A DNA stretch of 64,000 nucleotides from Lindgomyces ingoldianus (lineage: Eukaryota > Ascomycota > Dothideomycetes > Pleosporales > Lindgomycetaceae). Below the pieces are notes generated by a model. The model saw only the letters and a list, made by a program, of their open reading frames with translations. It was not told where the DNA came from and ran no database searches. Shown here one piece after another: positions 21,313-33,424 of the stretch (position 1 is the first letter of the stretch; each line of letters starts with the position of its first letter). A program made the translations under genes and the position numbers. The DNA lies in assembly GCF_010093535.1 (NCBI RefSeq), contig NW_022985166.1, forward strand, positions 1,983,336-2,047,335. Reading direction: 5' to 3'.

Positions 21313-22210
21313 GTTCTAAGCTGGGGCGGAGAAGGCGGCAGAAGGAGGTGTTGATTTTTACTAAATACACAAACGAGCTTGATGCTACTGGATGGAACCA
21401 GAACCCTCGTACCGGTTTGATAGCCTAATGTATATATTCCACTCTTATCCCCCTCATTACATACCCCATTGCACCATTCTACACTCCTTTTCCCCAAATC
21501 TCTCGCATTGCATCGCCGTTTGCCGAAGGCGGTAAATCCTCCCCATGCACTCCGTCACAGCCGCGCCGTCAATACTCTTGTTGGCGCGATTTGAAGTGTT
21601 TAGGAATATCTTGATGACAAAGGCCAAGAAAGCCGAAGAACAGAGCGCCTCAAGCAGAGAATCGGAGAAAAGCCATCGAGAAAGCGGGGCGATGCACAAA
21701 GTAAGCAACTTAAGATAGGAAAGCTGCTCCTGGTACGTGATTGATGAGTAAACGACGACGCGAAGTAACTAATCAAGAAGCGTGTTAGTCATACTAGGTG
21801 TAATAACAGGCCATTGAACAGCATGCCGAAAAGGTGGTGCCGAGTATGCTTGATGCTTTGGTTGCAAATGCATGGAGGAGGGATCGGATCGTGGTGGAAC
21901 AGAAAGTGGTATTGGCGATGATTGGCTGACGCCAGACTTCCGACTCCGGCTTAGCGGTTTGGTCTTCCAGCAGCCTTCCCCGGCCGGGTTCCCCTTGCAT
22001 GTCGTAAACCTTGCGATCCCTTTCTCATCCACTCTTTGATTTCTTTGCGAAACGGTGCGGCTTCGACTAAGCTATCGTCCCCATCATTAGTTGAATTGGA
22101 CCGGAACTCCAAAGAATGACTCACCGGACCCCGACAAACTGATGTCATGGCATCATATTGCTTATCATTAACCAGGTATCACCACTATCAACACACCCAA
22201 AGGCGCTATT
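21313..22210. other. Intergenic, no gene recognised
   Basis: Minus-strand frames at 21457-21708 and 21769-22032 show no motif. The right end is 3' flank of the PTH11-like gene. Confidence 0.4.
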
Positions 22211-23752
22211 TCAACTCCAGCTTTGCCAAGCAGGTTTCTTCTTGACTTTCCCGCTGTCCAGAAACCCTGACTCCCTCCTCGCACTATTTTGAGCGGTCGT
22301 GGGCGTGGCTCCCGCTGCAACTGTTAAAGGCGGTGATGGCGACGGCGGTGGTGATGGCTGAGATGGCATTGACGGCAGGACCTGCACCTCCGAACCCCCA
22401 TCACCCATGAAACTTCCTTCTCGCGTCGAATTCCCCGCTCTTGTGCCCGTTTCCCAGTTCGCCATTTCGATGTCTTCATCGTACTTGTTGAGGATTTGCG
22501 TCGAGCTGGCAATTGCGGGCGGCGAGCTTGCGCGACGATTGTTGCTCTGGTGTGGAGGCCGCACCCCACCGTGCATGTCGACGGCTAAATTTGCATGCGG
22601 TTCGCTCAGATATCCCTGTTTACTAGGGGTCTTCCAGAATGCAAGTTTGTCGAATGTTGAAGATTCACCGGACTTGGTCGAGAATGTGAGCTCGTTACTT
22701 CCGTTGTTCTGTCCGGATCCTTTGGAGCGGGACTTGGAACGCGATGTGAGCAGGTCGATCTGGAAGTGCTTAAAAAAGACCTTAAGTGCAGGCGCATTCG
22801 CGCACATGGCCCCAACATGCAGTTCTAGCATCGACCAGAGCCAGTTGTCCCACGCCGCCCAGGTGACGTCGTATGTCTCGAAAAAGATGCGCCAGCTCAA
22901 CCACGTACGGATTGCGCTTATGGCAACGACGCAATATCCGATTGCAAAGATACCGAAGAGTGCGATTTTCTGCCGGAGCGGGATGTGTAGCTTCCAGTAG
23001 AGGAATGTAGGCAGGATGGCGGTGATGAAATCTTGGACTGCGGAGATAAGGCCTGCGGCGAACACATCGGCGCCTTCGTTGAAGCATTTGTATTTGTAGC
23101 CAGTTGCTAGTTTGACGAAGTTGAGTTGGTCCCAGAAAGCAGAAATGGGGTGACATCCAAATATTGGTACGAGGGTGAAGGCAATCGAGTATGTCACGAT
23201 GAAGGTGATAGTGATCCTGGTAGCCCAGCGGAAACAGTAAGATACCGCTCGAGAGGATATTCGTCGATAGAATAACAAGATGGAAACCTTAATAAGGCCG
23301 ACCGCAACGCAGAAGATAACTTCGATGGCCATGATCAACTTGCGTTGGGGTACAAATAAGGCAGGATTGACATCCCATACGTGCTTGTTGAAGCCATAGA
23401 CTTCAGTAGCTGCCTCATGTAAGTGATGTCGCGTTACTCCTGCGTGATATACTTACCAAGTGGGAAAAGCACAGTTAAAGCAATCATGGGAAACTATCTC
23501 TACTGTTAGCTCACGGTTATTGCTTAGCAAGAAGTGACTCACGATTGCAGCCAACATCAGCCAGTCATCTAATCCAGTATTGTGTTGAATCCGTATTCTT
23601 ACCCATAGTCGCACAATAAGAATGCCTAAGCTGAGAGGTCCGAATACACATGCGACGATGAGGACTGCTTTTGGCCGCGTAGGAGGGTCAATATAATTCC
23701 CTGCCGGCCACGATGCGATGACCTCCAGCGGAGGATGAATGCCGCCTGGCAT
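22211..23752 (-). CDS. PTH11-like / rhodopsin-fold seven-helix integral membrane protein
   Basis: Model: exons 23752-23543, 23493-23457 (a 37-nt exon) and 23409-22211, 481 aa; phases 0 and 1 close. Splicing restores the family line: GLDDWLMLAAI, then FPMIALTVLFPLATEVYGFNKHVWDV. Seven membrane helices occupy about residues 30-305. Family signatures are IFGCHPISAFWDQ, a Cys in KYKCFNEGADVFAAGL (extracellular loop disulphide), and a cytosolic PTFLYWKLHIPLRQKIALFGIFAIG loop. The tail of about 180 residues is Ser/Pro-rich and probably cytosolic. Proteins of this large fungal family include PTH11, a surface-sensing receptor of Magnaporthe; most members are uncharacterised. No CFEM domain is present. 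The start is the ATG at 23752, which has no good signal peptide, as is usual for this subgroup. Confidence 0.9.
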
Positions 23753-25186
23753 GGTGCATTTGAAAGTGGTGCAGGAGGAGTGCAGTGGACGAGACAACAG
23801 TTAGATGCTGAGTCTAATGGCGGTTCGGGAGATGGGGGATGCCTGCATAAGTGCATGACGCCTTCCCGGGTAGGGGAGAAAACGTGGAGCTCGAAATAGG
23901 GTAAGCAAGGTCTCGAAGGAGGAAGACTTTTGTTCTTCCAAAAGCAACATTTCGTTTCAGCCAATATAACTTGACCACTAGTTTTGCGGCCAGTCGTCTG
24001 AGTCCGGGGAATATCCAGCCCTACGCCTATTGGTTAGAAGAATTGCCCGATTTATTCCGCCCTTCATTCGCTTCCCCTTCGCCTCCTGACGGATGCAGCC
24101 AAATCGGAAAAGCGAGAAAATTTGATACGAGAACGACTAGTAAATGAGGACGCCCACCACTCCAATTTTTTCTTTTTTGTGTCGACATTTGCATAGAGGT
24201 GTTGTCGATGCACAGATAAATGCTTTGGGAATAGGGTTTTGATTGGCACGAGGGTGTAGCGGAGATGTGAACAGGTTTGGCGAATACTGAAACTTCCAGC
24301 TTTGCCGCAAGCTTTATCCCGGTCGTCGATCAGCCACCGGAACGAATGCATGATCCACGTCAGCAAAAGCAACTCCCACGTGGTTGGCTGCAGGGTTTGG
24401 GATCAACTGGGATCTTCGGCGTTTTGACCAGGCACCGATCTCACCATTAAACCAAGGAAGTCGAGGATGACGAGGACGGTCGTGGTTGCTTATGGGTGAG
24501 CGGAAAGAAAGCGTTGTCGCTAAAGATCTGTATATCGACGACGAATCTCGAATTGTAGTGAGACGTATGAAATTATCCTGCAATAACGTTGTACTACCAG
24601 TACGACAACGAGGAACTCCACGTGTGTCGACGGCCTTCGAGGCGGCATGCGACATGATCAAGCGGGTACAGAGTCTGGCCAGATCCAGCGCAACCACGCT
24701 ATATACGCTCGGGCCATCAACCCCGACCTCAGGATGCCAAGCCTGTTCGTCTACCAGCTGATTTGTATCAATTTTAAACAGCAATTCATCGCGATATTCT
24801 ATCCGGAGCTTTTTTGAGGTTATTGTACGATATAGAGGATCCATATTCTCGATTTTTTCGAGGGTCGCAGCAGATGTGATGACGTAGGAGGTTCCGGTAC
24901 GATGTGATGTGGCGATCCTCATCAAATGCCAGCCTCTATCACTTCAGACCTCCCCTATCTCTCTCATCACATAACCAATTCCTGTTTTTGAAGCTGTACA
25001 TCCCTTTTTCAATGCCAGAGATGATATCACCGTCGTCATTGAGGTTGAGAGCTCGTGGTTGACGTCACGCTGGTCAGTGAGAAAATTGGATATAAAATGA
25101 CCTTGATGCGACCCCCCAACCTCTATTAACCATAGCTCTACTTCTACATATCTAATTCACTCAAAAATTGTACTAATTGATTCGCC
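23753..25186. other. Intergenic; one unassigned minus-strand frame
   Basis: The minus-strand frame with ATG at 24922 (stop at 24314, about 200 codons) has a protein-like first half (LRIEYRDELLFKIDTNQLVDEQAWHPEVG, partly shown) and a low-complexity second half. It may be an exon of a real but unassigned gene. From about 25000 the flank of the Tc1/mariner relic begins; no clear terminal inverted repeat was found. Confidence 0.25.
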
Positions 25187-26365
25187 ATGCCTGTCTCTGT
25201 AATTGAGCAAGTTATTACGCGTCAATACTGTTGTCTTAGCTTGCGTGATTGTCTCAGGATCCATACACTCTATTTTGACTCTGGATGGTCAATCACTCAG
25301 ATTGGAGCGAAGATGTTGCTCCATATCTCTACAGTTAGTTGTTGTGTACGTGCAGTAACTGCTATCTACATTCTAGCTACTAATTACTAGTAGTTAAAGG
25401 AGAGATTAACTCTATGAGCTAATTGAGTGAGACTCAGGAAAATCGATACTCCTGAGAGAGCTCGTATAGTAGAGGTCGTCAGGTCTTCTCCTAGTAAGCG
25501 CCGTATGACGTATGGAGCTCTGTGCGACCATCTCAGGCTCACTGTAAGTGAGCGTACACTTAGGAGAGCTCTTGAGCTCGAGGGCTTCCACCGTTGAGTC
25601 GCATACAAGAAGCCATACATCTCTGAGATTACCCGCATGAAGCGCCTGCAGTTTGCAGAGGAGTATATTACGTGGGACTATAATCAGTGGAAACATGTAA
25701 TCTTCAGCGATGAGTCTGCTTTTCATGTAGGTGAGCAGGAGAGAGTATATGTTACAAGACAGCCAGGGGAGGAGCACCTCCCTAATTGCCAGGTCCCTAG
25801 GTTCCACCCAGGGGACGCTCATCACGTACATGGCCAGCTCTGCGGGCAGTACCTTGGCCCTCTCTTTAAGTGGAGCCGTAACAACTATGGTACTATTACC
25901 GCGAACAGTTACATTACAAATGTTCTCCCTGTAAGTCTCTAATCTTCTTTCCCTATAAATGCTCATACTAATTAGATTAAGGTTGTACACGATTTTGTCC
26001 TAGAGATGCGCGAGATGTATGAGGCTTATGAAGAACTAAATCACATCATCTTTCAACAAGACAATGCGCCTGCCCACCGAGCTATTGCCACTAGGACTGC
26101 TATACAAGCTTTTGTTCCCCTCATGGAGTGGCCACCTACTTCATGCGATCTCAATCCAATTAAACATGTATGGAGGGAAATCAAGCGTCGTATTCACCAG
26201 CTCCCCCGACAACCCACCTCTCAGAGAGAGATGTACGACGCTATCCAACATGAGTGGGAATCAATTCAATGGTTTGAGCAGCACTTTGTTATGAACTTGG
26301 TGGAGAGTATGCCTGCGCGCTTGATGGAGGTCATCAACAATATGGGGGGTCCTACAAGGTATTAG
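25187..26365 (+). mobile_element. Tc1/mariner-type DNA transposon relic
   Basis: The transposase is readable along the plus strand. There is a helix-turn-helix (WSITQIGAKMLLHISTVS), a second one (KRRMTYGALCDHLRLTVSERTLRRALELEG, partly shown), then FSDESAFHVG (first catalytic Asp), a GPLFKWSRNNYGTITANSYI block, QQDNAPAHRA (second Asp) and WPPTSCDLNPIKHVWREIKRR. A 45-nt intron (25931-25975, GTAAGT...ATTAG) separates VLP from IKVVHDFVLEMRE in phase 0. Damage: stops between 25388 and 25425, and TGA at 25595-25597 in place of an Arg codon (CGA). The third catalytic residue, Glu in LNPIEHVW, is Lys (AAA, 26162-26164). The element cannot encode an active enzyme. Terminal repeats were not identified with confidence. 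Confidence 0.85.
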
Positions 26366-29300
26366 GTTGATATCACTGTTTTTGGCTTTTTGGAAGCCCC
26401 TCTGTTGCTACTCTGTACACTACATCTATCGCAATCCATCGCTTGGCAAGCTCTTGGCGCTTTTGAGTGAATTAGTCGTTGATTTTTGATAGAGATCGTC
26501 GGGTTTGACTACCCCCTCGGGCCTAGGTTGGTGGCGCGGAGGCGCGGAGATCTATACTAATTGGGTGGGCGTAGCGCCGCGCTTGCATCTTACGTGGCCA
26601 TACTCTGTAGATGGCCGCATGGGGAGGATGGCGCAGGGAAGAATTGGCCTGCTTCGGAGAAGGGGAATCTCTACCAAAAGTTCCTTAGTACCGTGAGTGT
26701 ATCATGGATTTTGTGAAGGACATGCCTCAGGTTCGACAATGAAACGCTAAACGCGGGAATTGCTCCTTCAGAACCAAAGTTTTGAAGAACAGTAATCGTG
26801 TTGAACCATGAGAGGCTATATACGCCGGCTGCTCCGAGAGAGTTTGAGCTTCAGGATCGTCCCGCCTTCGGGTTCGCGGGGCCAGGACAGAATATCACGA
26901 TCTGATTGACGGTCGGACGATCGGACATCAGATATTTTCAACTCGAAGTATTTCGACATCTCAACATCACATTAGTGCTAAGGCAGTTGTTTAAGCTCGA
27001 TACCTTTGACAACGGCATAAATCTGACACTCGACAGGTCGTCCCGTACGTGGGCCGAAGCTCATAAAGGAGAAGTCAGTTGACAGGCGTACTGGAGATTA
27101 TATCTGCCTAAGATGTTTTCCACTCAAGAAGAATCGAGAGCCCGCACGGAAATTGCGATTTGGACCACATTTGCGAGTCGAGGGGGTGCACTTACTGCTG
27201 CATGGTCTAAGAGGGATCTAGAATCCGCGACCGTGCGAAGATTACCCGTGATGCGGGAACTACCCGCCTTTGTATCTACAATGTCAGGGGATCAATCTTC
27301 GGATTGAGTGACGAACACTAACCCTTCCTCGATACATGGTCGAACTTTTTCAGAACTTAATTTTGCTTGCGTAACCAAAGGGCTTCTGCTCCAGATGCAT
27401 GAAACGGGCCCCTGTCGCTGCTGCGTGACTGCTGTTGAAGCGAGCCTCCGTGCGATGCTGTTGGCTGAACGCGACAAATGACAGCTGTAGCTTGCAACAA
27501 TGACTTCACCTTTGCGAGCCGTTTAAATGATCTGCAGCCTAGAATTGCTGTGTGTGTTGAGATATGCTGAAGCGGGAGGTCTAATTGTGCTGCACATATT
27601 GCGAGTAAAAATAGCGGGCCGATCTCAATGTGATCACTACCTCCCTGTTCTTTCATCCTTCTAGAGAGAAGAAAACTGAAGCCTTAGTTCTAGAGAACGC
27701 TTGACAACCACTACGTTTCGTACTCGCAGGACACTGGAAGAAATAGAGATGGGACGCTATTGGAGGCATGGGCGCCTGGCCTCGTGGCTCAAGTGCCTTT
27801 TCAGCGATCAGTGAGTTGTTAGCTGTTGAGCAAATATCAAATTCGCTGGTCGCACCATAATGTCTTATTCAGTGCTAGCCGTGGGATGCGAGGGCGAGGG
27901 CGAGGGAGAGGGTGATGGCGATGGCGTAGCGGACGGGGCGGCTTAGTGGCGTGTGGTGGTTGACATTAAGTTCGGTCTATGGAGAACGGCGGGAACTTAA
28001 TATCATGAGGCACAAGTTGAGCGAGAAATAAGGACGTCAAGAGCCAGTGGCTACCGATAAACTTTGAGCTAAGCAGTCGGAATTGGTGGCGGTGAAAAAT
28101 TAATTTTTAGATGCCGAGACCTCCGCCGATGAGCTGGTGATGGGCGAATCTTGCTGCTTTCGCATGAAGGGGGATTTTTTGGATCGATGAACGGTCGCAA
28201 GGGGTGTGGAAGTGAGTTCGAATTGCATGGATGCAGAATTCTATCAGGGATTACGAGATACGTGAAGAACAAGGAATCAGAGACTGCCGTTTGCTACTGA
28301 ACAAAAAGTCGACAAGTTGAGTGTGGTGATACGGAAGTACGGAAGACGATTGCTGGTTGTGAAAGCCCATTGCGCAGGACCGAAGTCCGTACCGAGGCTC
28401 GGCAAAAGGCCTCGCAATATTCTACTGACGAAACGATGACATCTCAGATCAACACCATAGCCCCTTCAACTTTGCACTTCAAACTTCGACCATTCCTGAG
28501 GTCAGGACACGTTCTCCAAGCCGCAATACTCTTGCATCTCTCAACTAAGAAGCCTCGAAGCTACCTAACTTCCACTCAGCCATGCCTCCCGGTGCCTGCC
28601 GATTGAAAACGTGGAACAACCATCTGGGAAACCCCTTGGATATAGATGTGGAAACTATGTTTTGCACATTTCACGGTCTCGATCTCAATGCCGCAGACAC
28701 TCTTCCAGACGCCGTTTTCCCAGAGAATTAGCAGCCCTCTAACGGCGTATAATTTCTTCTCAACGGAAGTTACAAGGAGGCTGGAACTGCCGACCGGGTT
28801 TTGACAGCGGGTGGCGTGCTGCTGCAGGATCTGGTGTATATGGTCAAGTTCAATTCTTTGCTTTTCCTTTTTCAAGGATGCTTGCTGCTTCTGATGCGCT
28901 GTGGACGCTCGGTTACCAACACCTGCAAAAAGTAAACATGACAACCAAAATGTCGACCCTGTAGGTACGCCTAAGCACAAAGCTCCATTGGTGGACGCAA
29001 CGTGATATCTGACGGCCTGCGTGCAAGCCAGTCCTCGAGTTTCCCGATTCTAAAATTCACGCATATACCAACAATGTCATTCTCTGAGTTGGCTTTTGCT
29101 GACACTTGGCGGATTAACATGTCTGTTGCAGAAGCCCATTTAAAGTAGCTTTTTCTCTTGCCTTTTTTTTACACCAATGAAGCCGCAAGGCTTCCGAGTG
29201 TGAAAACCTCCGCATCAAGTACTTGGAGAAATACCTAGGGGCCGATGGAGTCTCTCGTTCTCTCCAGCGCATGAAGTGCGTTTACTTGACGACCACCACG

Positions 29301-29899
29301 CACAACCCCTTTGCCGACTCTGAGTGGCTTCATGTGGAGTGAAGCCACCCACGAACCTTTCCTAGCGTCAGTTTTGTCTCTCCACAGTGAGCATTGCTAT
29401 GGTTAATATGTTAGCACATTGGGCTGGCTAGGGCCCTGGGCGCTCCCATCTGTGGCCGGAATCCTCTTTGGCGAGTCTTGTGAATCGGGACACAGATGAT
29501 GACATTACCTTTGTCAGTTGTAAATTATGGTACTGGCTACGTCCCATGATAGGTTCAGGAGTGCGTTACTGTTTTCATGCTTTATCCCGTTTACTTTCCC
29601 AGACTCCCTTGTCTGAATTAGGATTAGGGCTTAAAGTGCGGGTAGGTTTATGCTCGTGTGCTCTTTTCCTGCTGCCCTAGTCAGAAAGAACGAAACAGCT
29701 CGACGACGACCGGAAGACGCTACAGAAGTCGCCTGCACGAGATTGGAATGTTATGGGGACCGTATCTTCACTCCCCTTTGCGAACCACGGACCCTACGGA
29801 AATCCTCGCGCATTCTCTGCTTCTCTGCACCTCAGGTTATCTTTTCATCGGCCTTTCTAGAACTGTGCACCGGGAACTCTTCGTTCTACTTCGGCGACA
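26366..29899. other. Long gene-poor stretch
   Basis: No gene could be supported. A GAGGGC microsatellite lies at about 27889-27912. Frames such as 27357-27656 (-), 28576-28980 (-) and 29468-29680 (+) show no family motif. The last 400 bases are promoter DNA of the next gene. Probably decayed repeats and genes, like the flanking region. Confidence 0.4.
27889..27912. repeat. GAGGGC microsatellite
   Basis: Hexamer GAGGGC repeated about three times, then degenerating to GAGGGAGAGGGTGATGGCGATGGCG. No gene is attached. Confidence 0.7.
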
Positions 29900-31480
29900 A
29901 TGTTACCCGTGCCGGCAGTCGATCCTCCCACTCCATTAGCAACACTATCACCAGAATCCCAAGATCCCCAGACACGAGCCTCGCTGGTGGTATCACTCGT
30001 CATAACGACATGTATTGTCATGCCCGTCTTCATCATATGTCGCCTGTACACAAGGGTTATGATCAAAGCAGTGTTCGGTCGGGACGACATTCTAATTTTG
30101 CTAGCTGCCGTCATTGCGTTTGCAATCAGCGTTGTTGCAGCCGTGAGCTGCGTGTATGGGCTAGGACATCACTTCCGGGATGTTGAGCCCACGTCGATGA
30201 AGACATTCTATAAAGTACGTGCATTCAGCCCCTCCACATTTCTCTTAACCGCTGTTAAGCTTGCAACCCATAATTGGGGTACCAATGTAATAACCAAATG
30301 AGGTTATAGTTGAATTTAACCCTGCAAATTTTATATCCCCTAGCTGTTGGCTTCACAAAGATGTCGATATGCCTCAGCTATCTCCGTATTTTCCCCGGCG
30401 AAACCGATCGCCTTTTCTCCCACTCCGTTGTGGTCTTCTTGTTCGTGTTCATATTATCGGCACTCTTCTTATCCTTATTCCAGTGCCACCCAGTCAGAGG
30501 ATATTGGGACCCTCCAGCGAGAGAGTGGTGCATCAACATGAATGCAAACTTGATGTAGGCCAGAAATACCCCTTGTTGTGTTTCAGAGACCGCTCCCTCC
30601 TCTTTTCACGTCTTTCTTCCCTCGGAGTGTCCCTCAATTTCCCTCAATTTCACAAAGCTCGAATGCACAGTTCCACTTCTACCTCACTTCCGTGTTAATG
30701 ATCTGAAGCGCAATTTCGGGGCTCAACATTGCCACGACCTTCATTGTCTACCTCTGGCCTGTCCGCACCTTGTCGCACCTGCACCTACCACTTCGAAAAC
30801 GGCTCAGTCTCATACTAACATTCTCTCTCGGTTGCATGTATGAGACTATATCCACTGCTACCCCAGTAGTCCATTGAAACCGCTCCCTACCTCGTATTAA
30901 TTTTCTAGACTCACCCACTGACTTCACCAGAATCTGCGTTGTAGGAGTCTCAAAAATAGTGTACCTGAGCTTTATCCTTGCATCCTACGACGTCTTCTAC
31001 GATTCGGCTGCTACGACTGCGATCACTATTCTCGAGGTGAACTTGGGAATTGTCTGTGCCTCACTTCCCGGAGCCAAACCAATCGTGCGCTCAATGAACT
31101 GCTGGATCGCGCATGCTGGACATATGGTAGTTGACTCGCTGACTGGTACCGGCAAACAGTTGACTTCGAGCAAGAATAACACACCGCCGAAGAGGAGCCC
31201 AGTGCTTCGCGCAGGAACCCAAGAGCCTGAAATTGGAGTCGCAAAAGGGGGAGCACAGAGGCATGGGAGTGGAGAGATCGATATTGGTGAGAGCAGACGG
31301 ATCCAGCGACTGACAAACGAGGACAAAATAGTGACTGGTCTGGAGGTAGTTGGCTCCCTCACCCATGATATGGATGGAAGTGAAAACATTCTCGTCACAG
31401 TGGAGCGCCCTAAGATTGGAACAAGGCCGGGAGTGGTGCGGGCCAACTCTGGTTCTCAACACCCAGACACTTTTGGATAA
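29900..31480 (+). CDS. PTH11-like / rhodopsin-fold integral membrane protein
   Basis: Model: exons 29900-30214, 30310-30554, 30709-30837 and 30931-31480, 412 aa; phases 0, 2 and 2 close. Each junction restores the family pattern: TFYK to LNLTLQILYPLAVGFTKMSI, MNANL-I to AISGLNIATTFIVYLWPVRTL, and SLGC-I to ICVVGVSKIVYLSF. Hallmarks are GRDDILILLAAV in the second helix, LFQCHPVRGYWD with a paired Cys in REWCINMN, the LWPVRTLSHLHLPLRKRLSL cytosolic loop, and EVNLGIVCASLPGAKPI at the last helix. Intron 2 is long for this locus (154 nt). The tail is short and polar. It is related in fold but not closely to the other PTH11-like protein at 22-24 kb. Ligand and role are unknown. Confidence 0.88.
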
Positions 31481-32097
31481 ACCTAGCAACGATGTCAGTC
31501 TGGAATTGACTTGAAAAGAGCCTTGGATACTGTTCTCTGGACCAAGTTGATTGAAGTGAGTGCTCAGTGAGAGCGGCTGCGCCTGATCCAAGGCTGAGTT
31601 ACTCTTTCCCAGCATACGACACTCCTTCCTAGCTACTATCGCTCCTAGGTGCGTGACAGTCTGGTCTGGCATTCTCTAGGACCGTCCTTCCCCCAGTGGG
31701 GAAGCAGTTTCTCACAGACGTTAGTCTCACACCATGGCGATGACCCCCCAACGTTCGGCGTCGACCGGTGTTACAGCCCTCTGAGATTGTCACTTCCATT
31801 CACTCCCGCAGCCCCTTCCTTTGAATCCGGCCGCCCCTCCATCGCACAGTCTCTGCAAACCGTTCATGCCTCTGCCTGCTATGGCCGGCAGCCGCCCGCT
31901 CAGCCCCAATGTCTTCCTTAAAAGACGGGTGCCCCGTCGATTTCTCCGTCTCTTCTCCGCCACTCTCCATCACCACTCAAGACCAGCTATTTGGAGCTAA
32001 GGTAGCCTATTCTTCTTGCCCAGCCATCCATTATCCAAGCATAGTTTGTTGTCCGCTCTATCCATCGATCCAGGCTCCCTTCCTCTCGACCTTCATC
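31481..32097. other. Intergenic; promoter and 5' UTR of the But2-type gene
   Basis: The frame open from 31909 continues upstream of the ATG at 32098 without a signal peptide or other protein character. The sequence near 31980-32097 is CT-rich, as is usual for fungal 5' UTRs. Confidence 0.45.
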
Positions 32098-33424
32098 ATG
32101 AGGTCGACTCTCGCCTTCGCAGCTCTCGGTTTGGGAGCCTCAGCGTCCGCCATCGTCCCTCACATCTTGCCTCGAGGAGGTGGGGATGAATGCTGCTTCA
32201 CTTTGACGGCCCACGGCCCGCCCATAGACAAAGGACCCAGCGGCATCCTCGGGCAACTCAGCGACGGACAGAACCGTGTCGGTGGCAGGCTTCCTGTTGG
32301 TATCTACTGCCTCAAGGACGGCAACATCATCGACAAGAGCATGCGTGGGTGCATCCTGACGCCTCCGACCACGCAGTTCCAATGTGATGAGGGAGCCGCT
32401 CGTAAGTCATCTCGTCCTCTGACTTCGCTGCTTTTCGTTGACATCACAAGCAACCCCCGGCTTCGGCATTAGCTGCAACGGCCAGCTCAACTTTAAGGGC
32501 AGTGAAACCTTCTGGGCCTGCCCCGTCAACGACGATGGAGAGTGGAATGTCTACACTCTACCGGCTCCCGGGCAGGCCAAGTGCAAGCAGATCACGCTGA
32601 CTGTCAGCGGAAGTTGCACTCCTGTTTGCAAGCCGCCACCACCTGTCATACCTCAGCCGCTGCCATATCCAGTCAAGCCCAACCATTGCGGCGGTGGAGA
32701 TCACAAGTGCCCATCCAAGCCTAGCGAGTGCGAGGGAGAGCACGGGTGTCACTCCAGGCCTGGCAAGTGCGAGGGAGGGCACGAGTGTCATTCCAGGCCC
32801 GGTAAGTGCGAGGGAGAGCACGAGTGTCATTCCAGGCCCGGCAAGTGTGAGGGAGAGCACAAGTGTCAACCCAAGCCCAGCAAGTGCAAAGGAGAGCACG
32901 ATTGTCAGCCCAAGCCCGTGTGCCACGACAAATCCAAGTGCGGCGATTGCCCGGCCAATCTGAAGGGGCCGTACGAGTTTCCTCACCTTATCATCCCTGT
33001 CGATAGCAACCACCCAGACATGTACTCTGGCACCAGACTGAATGGCACCGTCTCCGGTACCATCTGCTCTGCATTCAACTTCGACGTACGTCGAGAACAT
33101 GCCGGCAAAACCTGTTCTCTCATCTTCCTCTTCCCCGAACAGTACCAGCTGGAGACAAGTGCCTTCGAGCTGAAAGGCCACGGCAAGCTCCGGTTCTTCA
33201 AGCTCGAAAAGCCTGTCACCACACAAACTACTTGGAACTCTCTCCCAGGAAGAACCTTCATTCATAGCGTCCCCGCTGTCCCCGGTACCCAGTCCGTCAT
33301 CATGACGTTTGCCTGCCCTGCTGCTGAGAAGGTGTCCTTCCTTATGTGTGGTAAGGGTATCTACTTCGACTACTTCCAGGATTTCAACCCGGCACCCATT
33401 GGCCTATACATTCGCCAGTGCTGA
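32098..33424 (+). CDS. Secreted But2-type protein with Cys/His-rich tandem repeats
   Basis: Model: exons 32098-32401 and 32451-33424, 425 aa, with a 49-nt intron in phase 1. The start at 32098 gives a clear signal peptide (residues 1-19, ending in ASASA). The N-terminal module (ECCFTLTAHGP, VGGRLPVGIYCL, GISCNGQLNF, FWACPVNDDGEWNVYT) is common in secreted ascomycete proteins. After a Pro-rich hinge come about five 13-residue repeats of the type GKCEGEHECHSRP. The last 150 residues (GPYEFPHLIIPVDS, GTICSAFNFDV, TCSLIFLFPEQYQLETSAFE, YFQDFNPAPIGLYIRQC) match the But2 C-terminal domain (PF09792 type). It is presumably secreted or wall-bound; no GPI signal or membrane helix is visible. Its role is unknown; the repeats could bind metal ions, which is inference. 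Confidence 0.9.
32700..32912 (+). repeat. 39-bp tandem repeats coding for Cys/His-rich 13-mers
   Basis: Units read AAGTGCGAGGGAGAGCACGA then GTGTCATTCCAGGCCCGGC with few changes (CEGEHGCHSRPG, CEGGHECHSRPG, CEGEHECHSRPG, CEGEHKCQPKPS, CKGEHDCQPKP). The middle copies are nearly identical at DNA level, so this array expanded recently and may vary in copy number between strains. Confidence 0.85.

Noticed and set aside
25412..25990. Minus-strand frame of 192 codons across the mariner relic
   Set aside because: The plus strand carries an ordered transposase with DDE motifs; the minus frame has no homology and exists because stops happen to be absent.
25100..26540. Terminal inverted repeats GCGACCCCCCAACCT / AGGTTGGTGGCGC
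   Set aside because: The similarity is short and gapped and lacks flanking TA duplications; it could be chance.
32558..33265. Long minus-strand frame with leucine-rich repeats (235 codons)
   Set aside because: Antisense of the 39-bp repeat array in the But2-type gene; the true gene has a signal peptide, domain matches and an intron that closes in phase.
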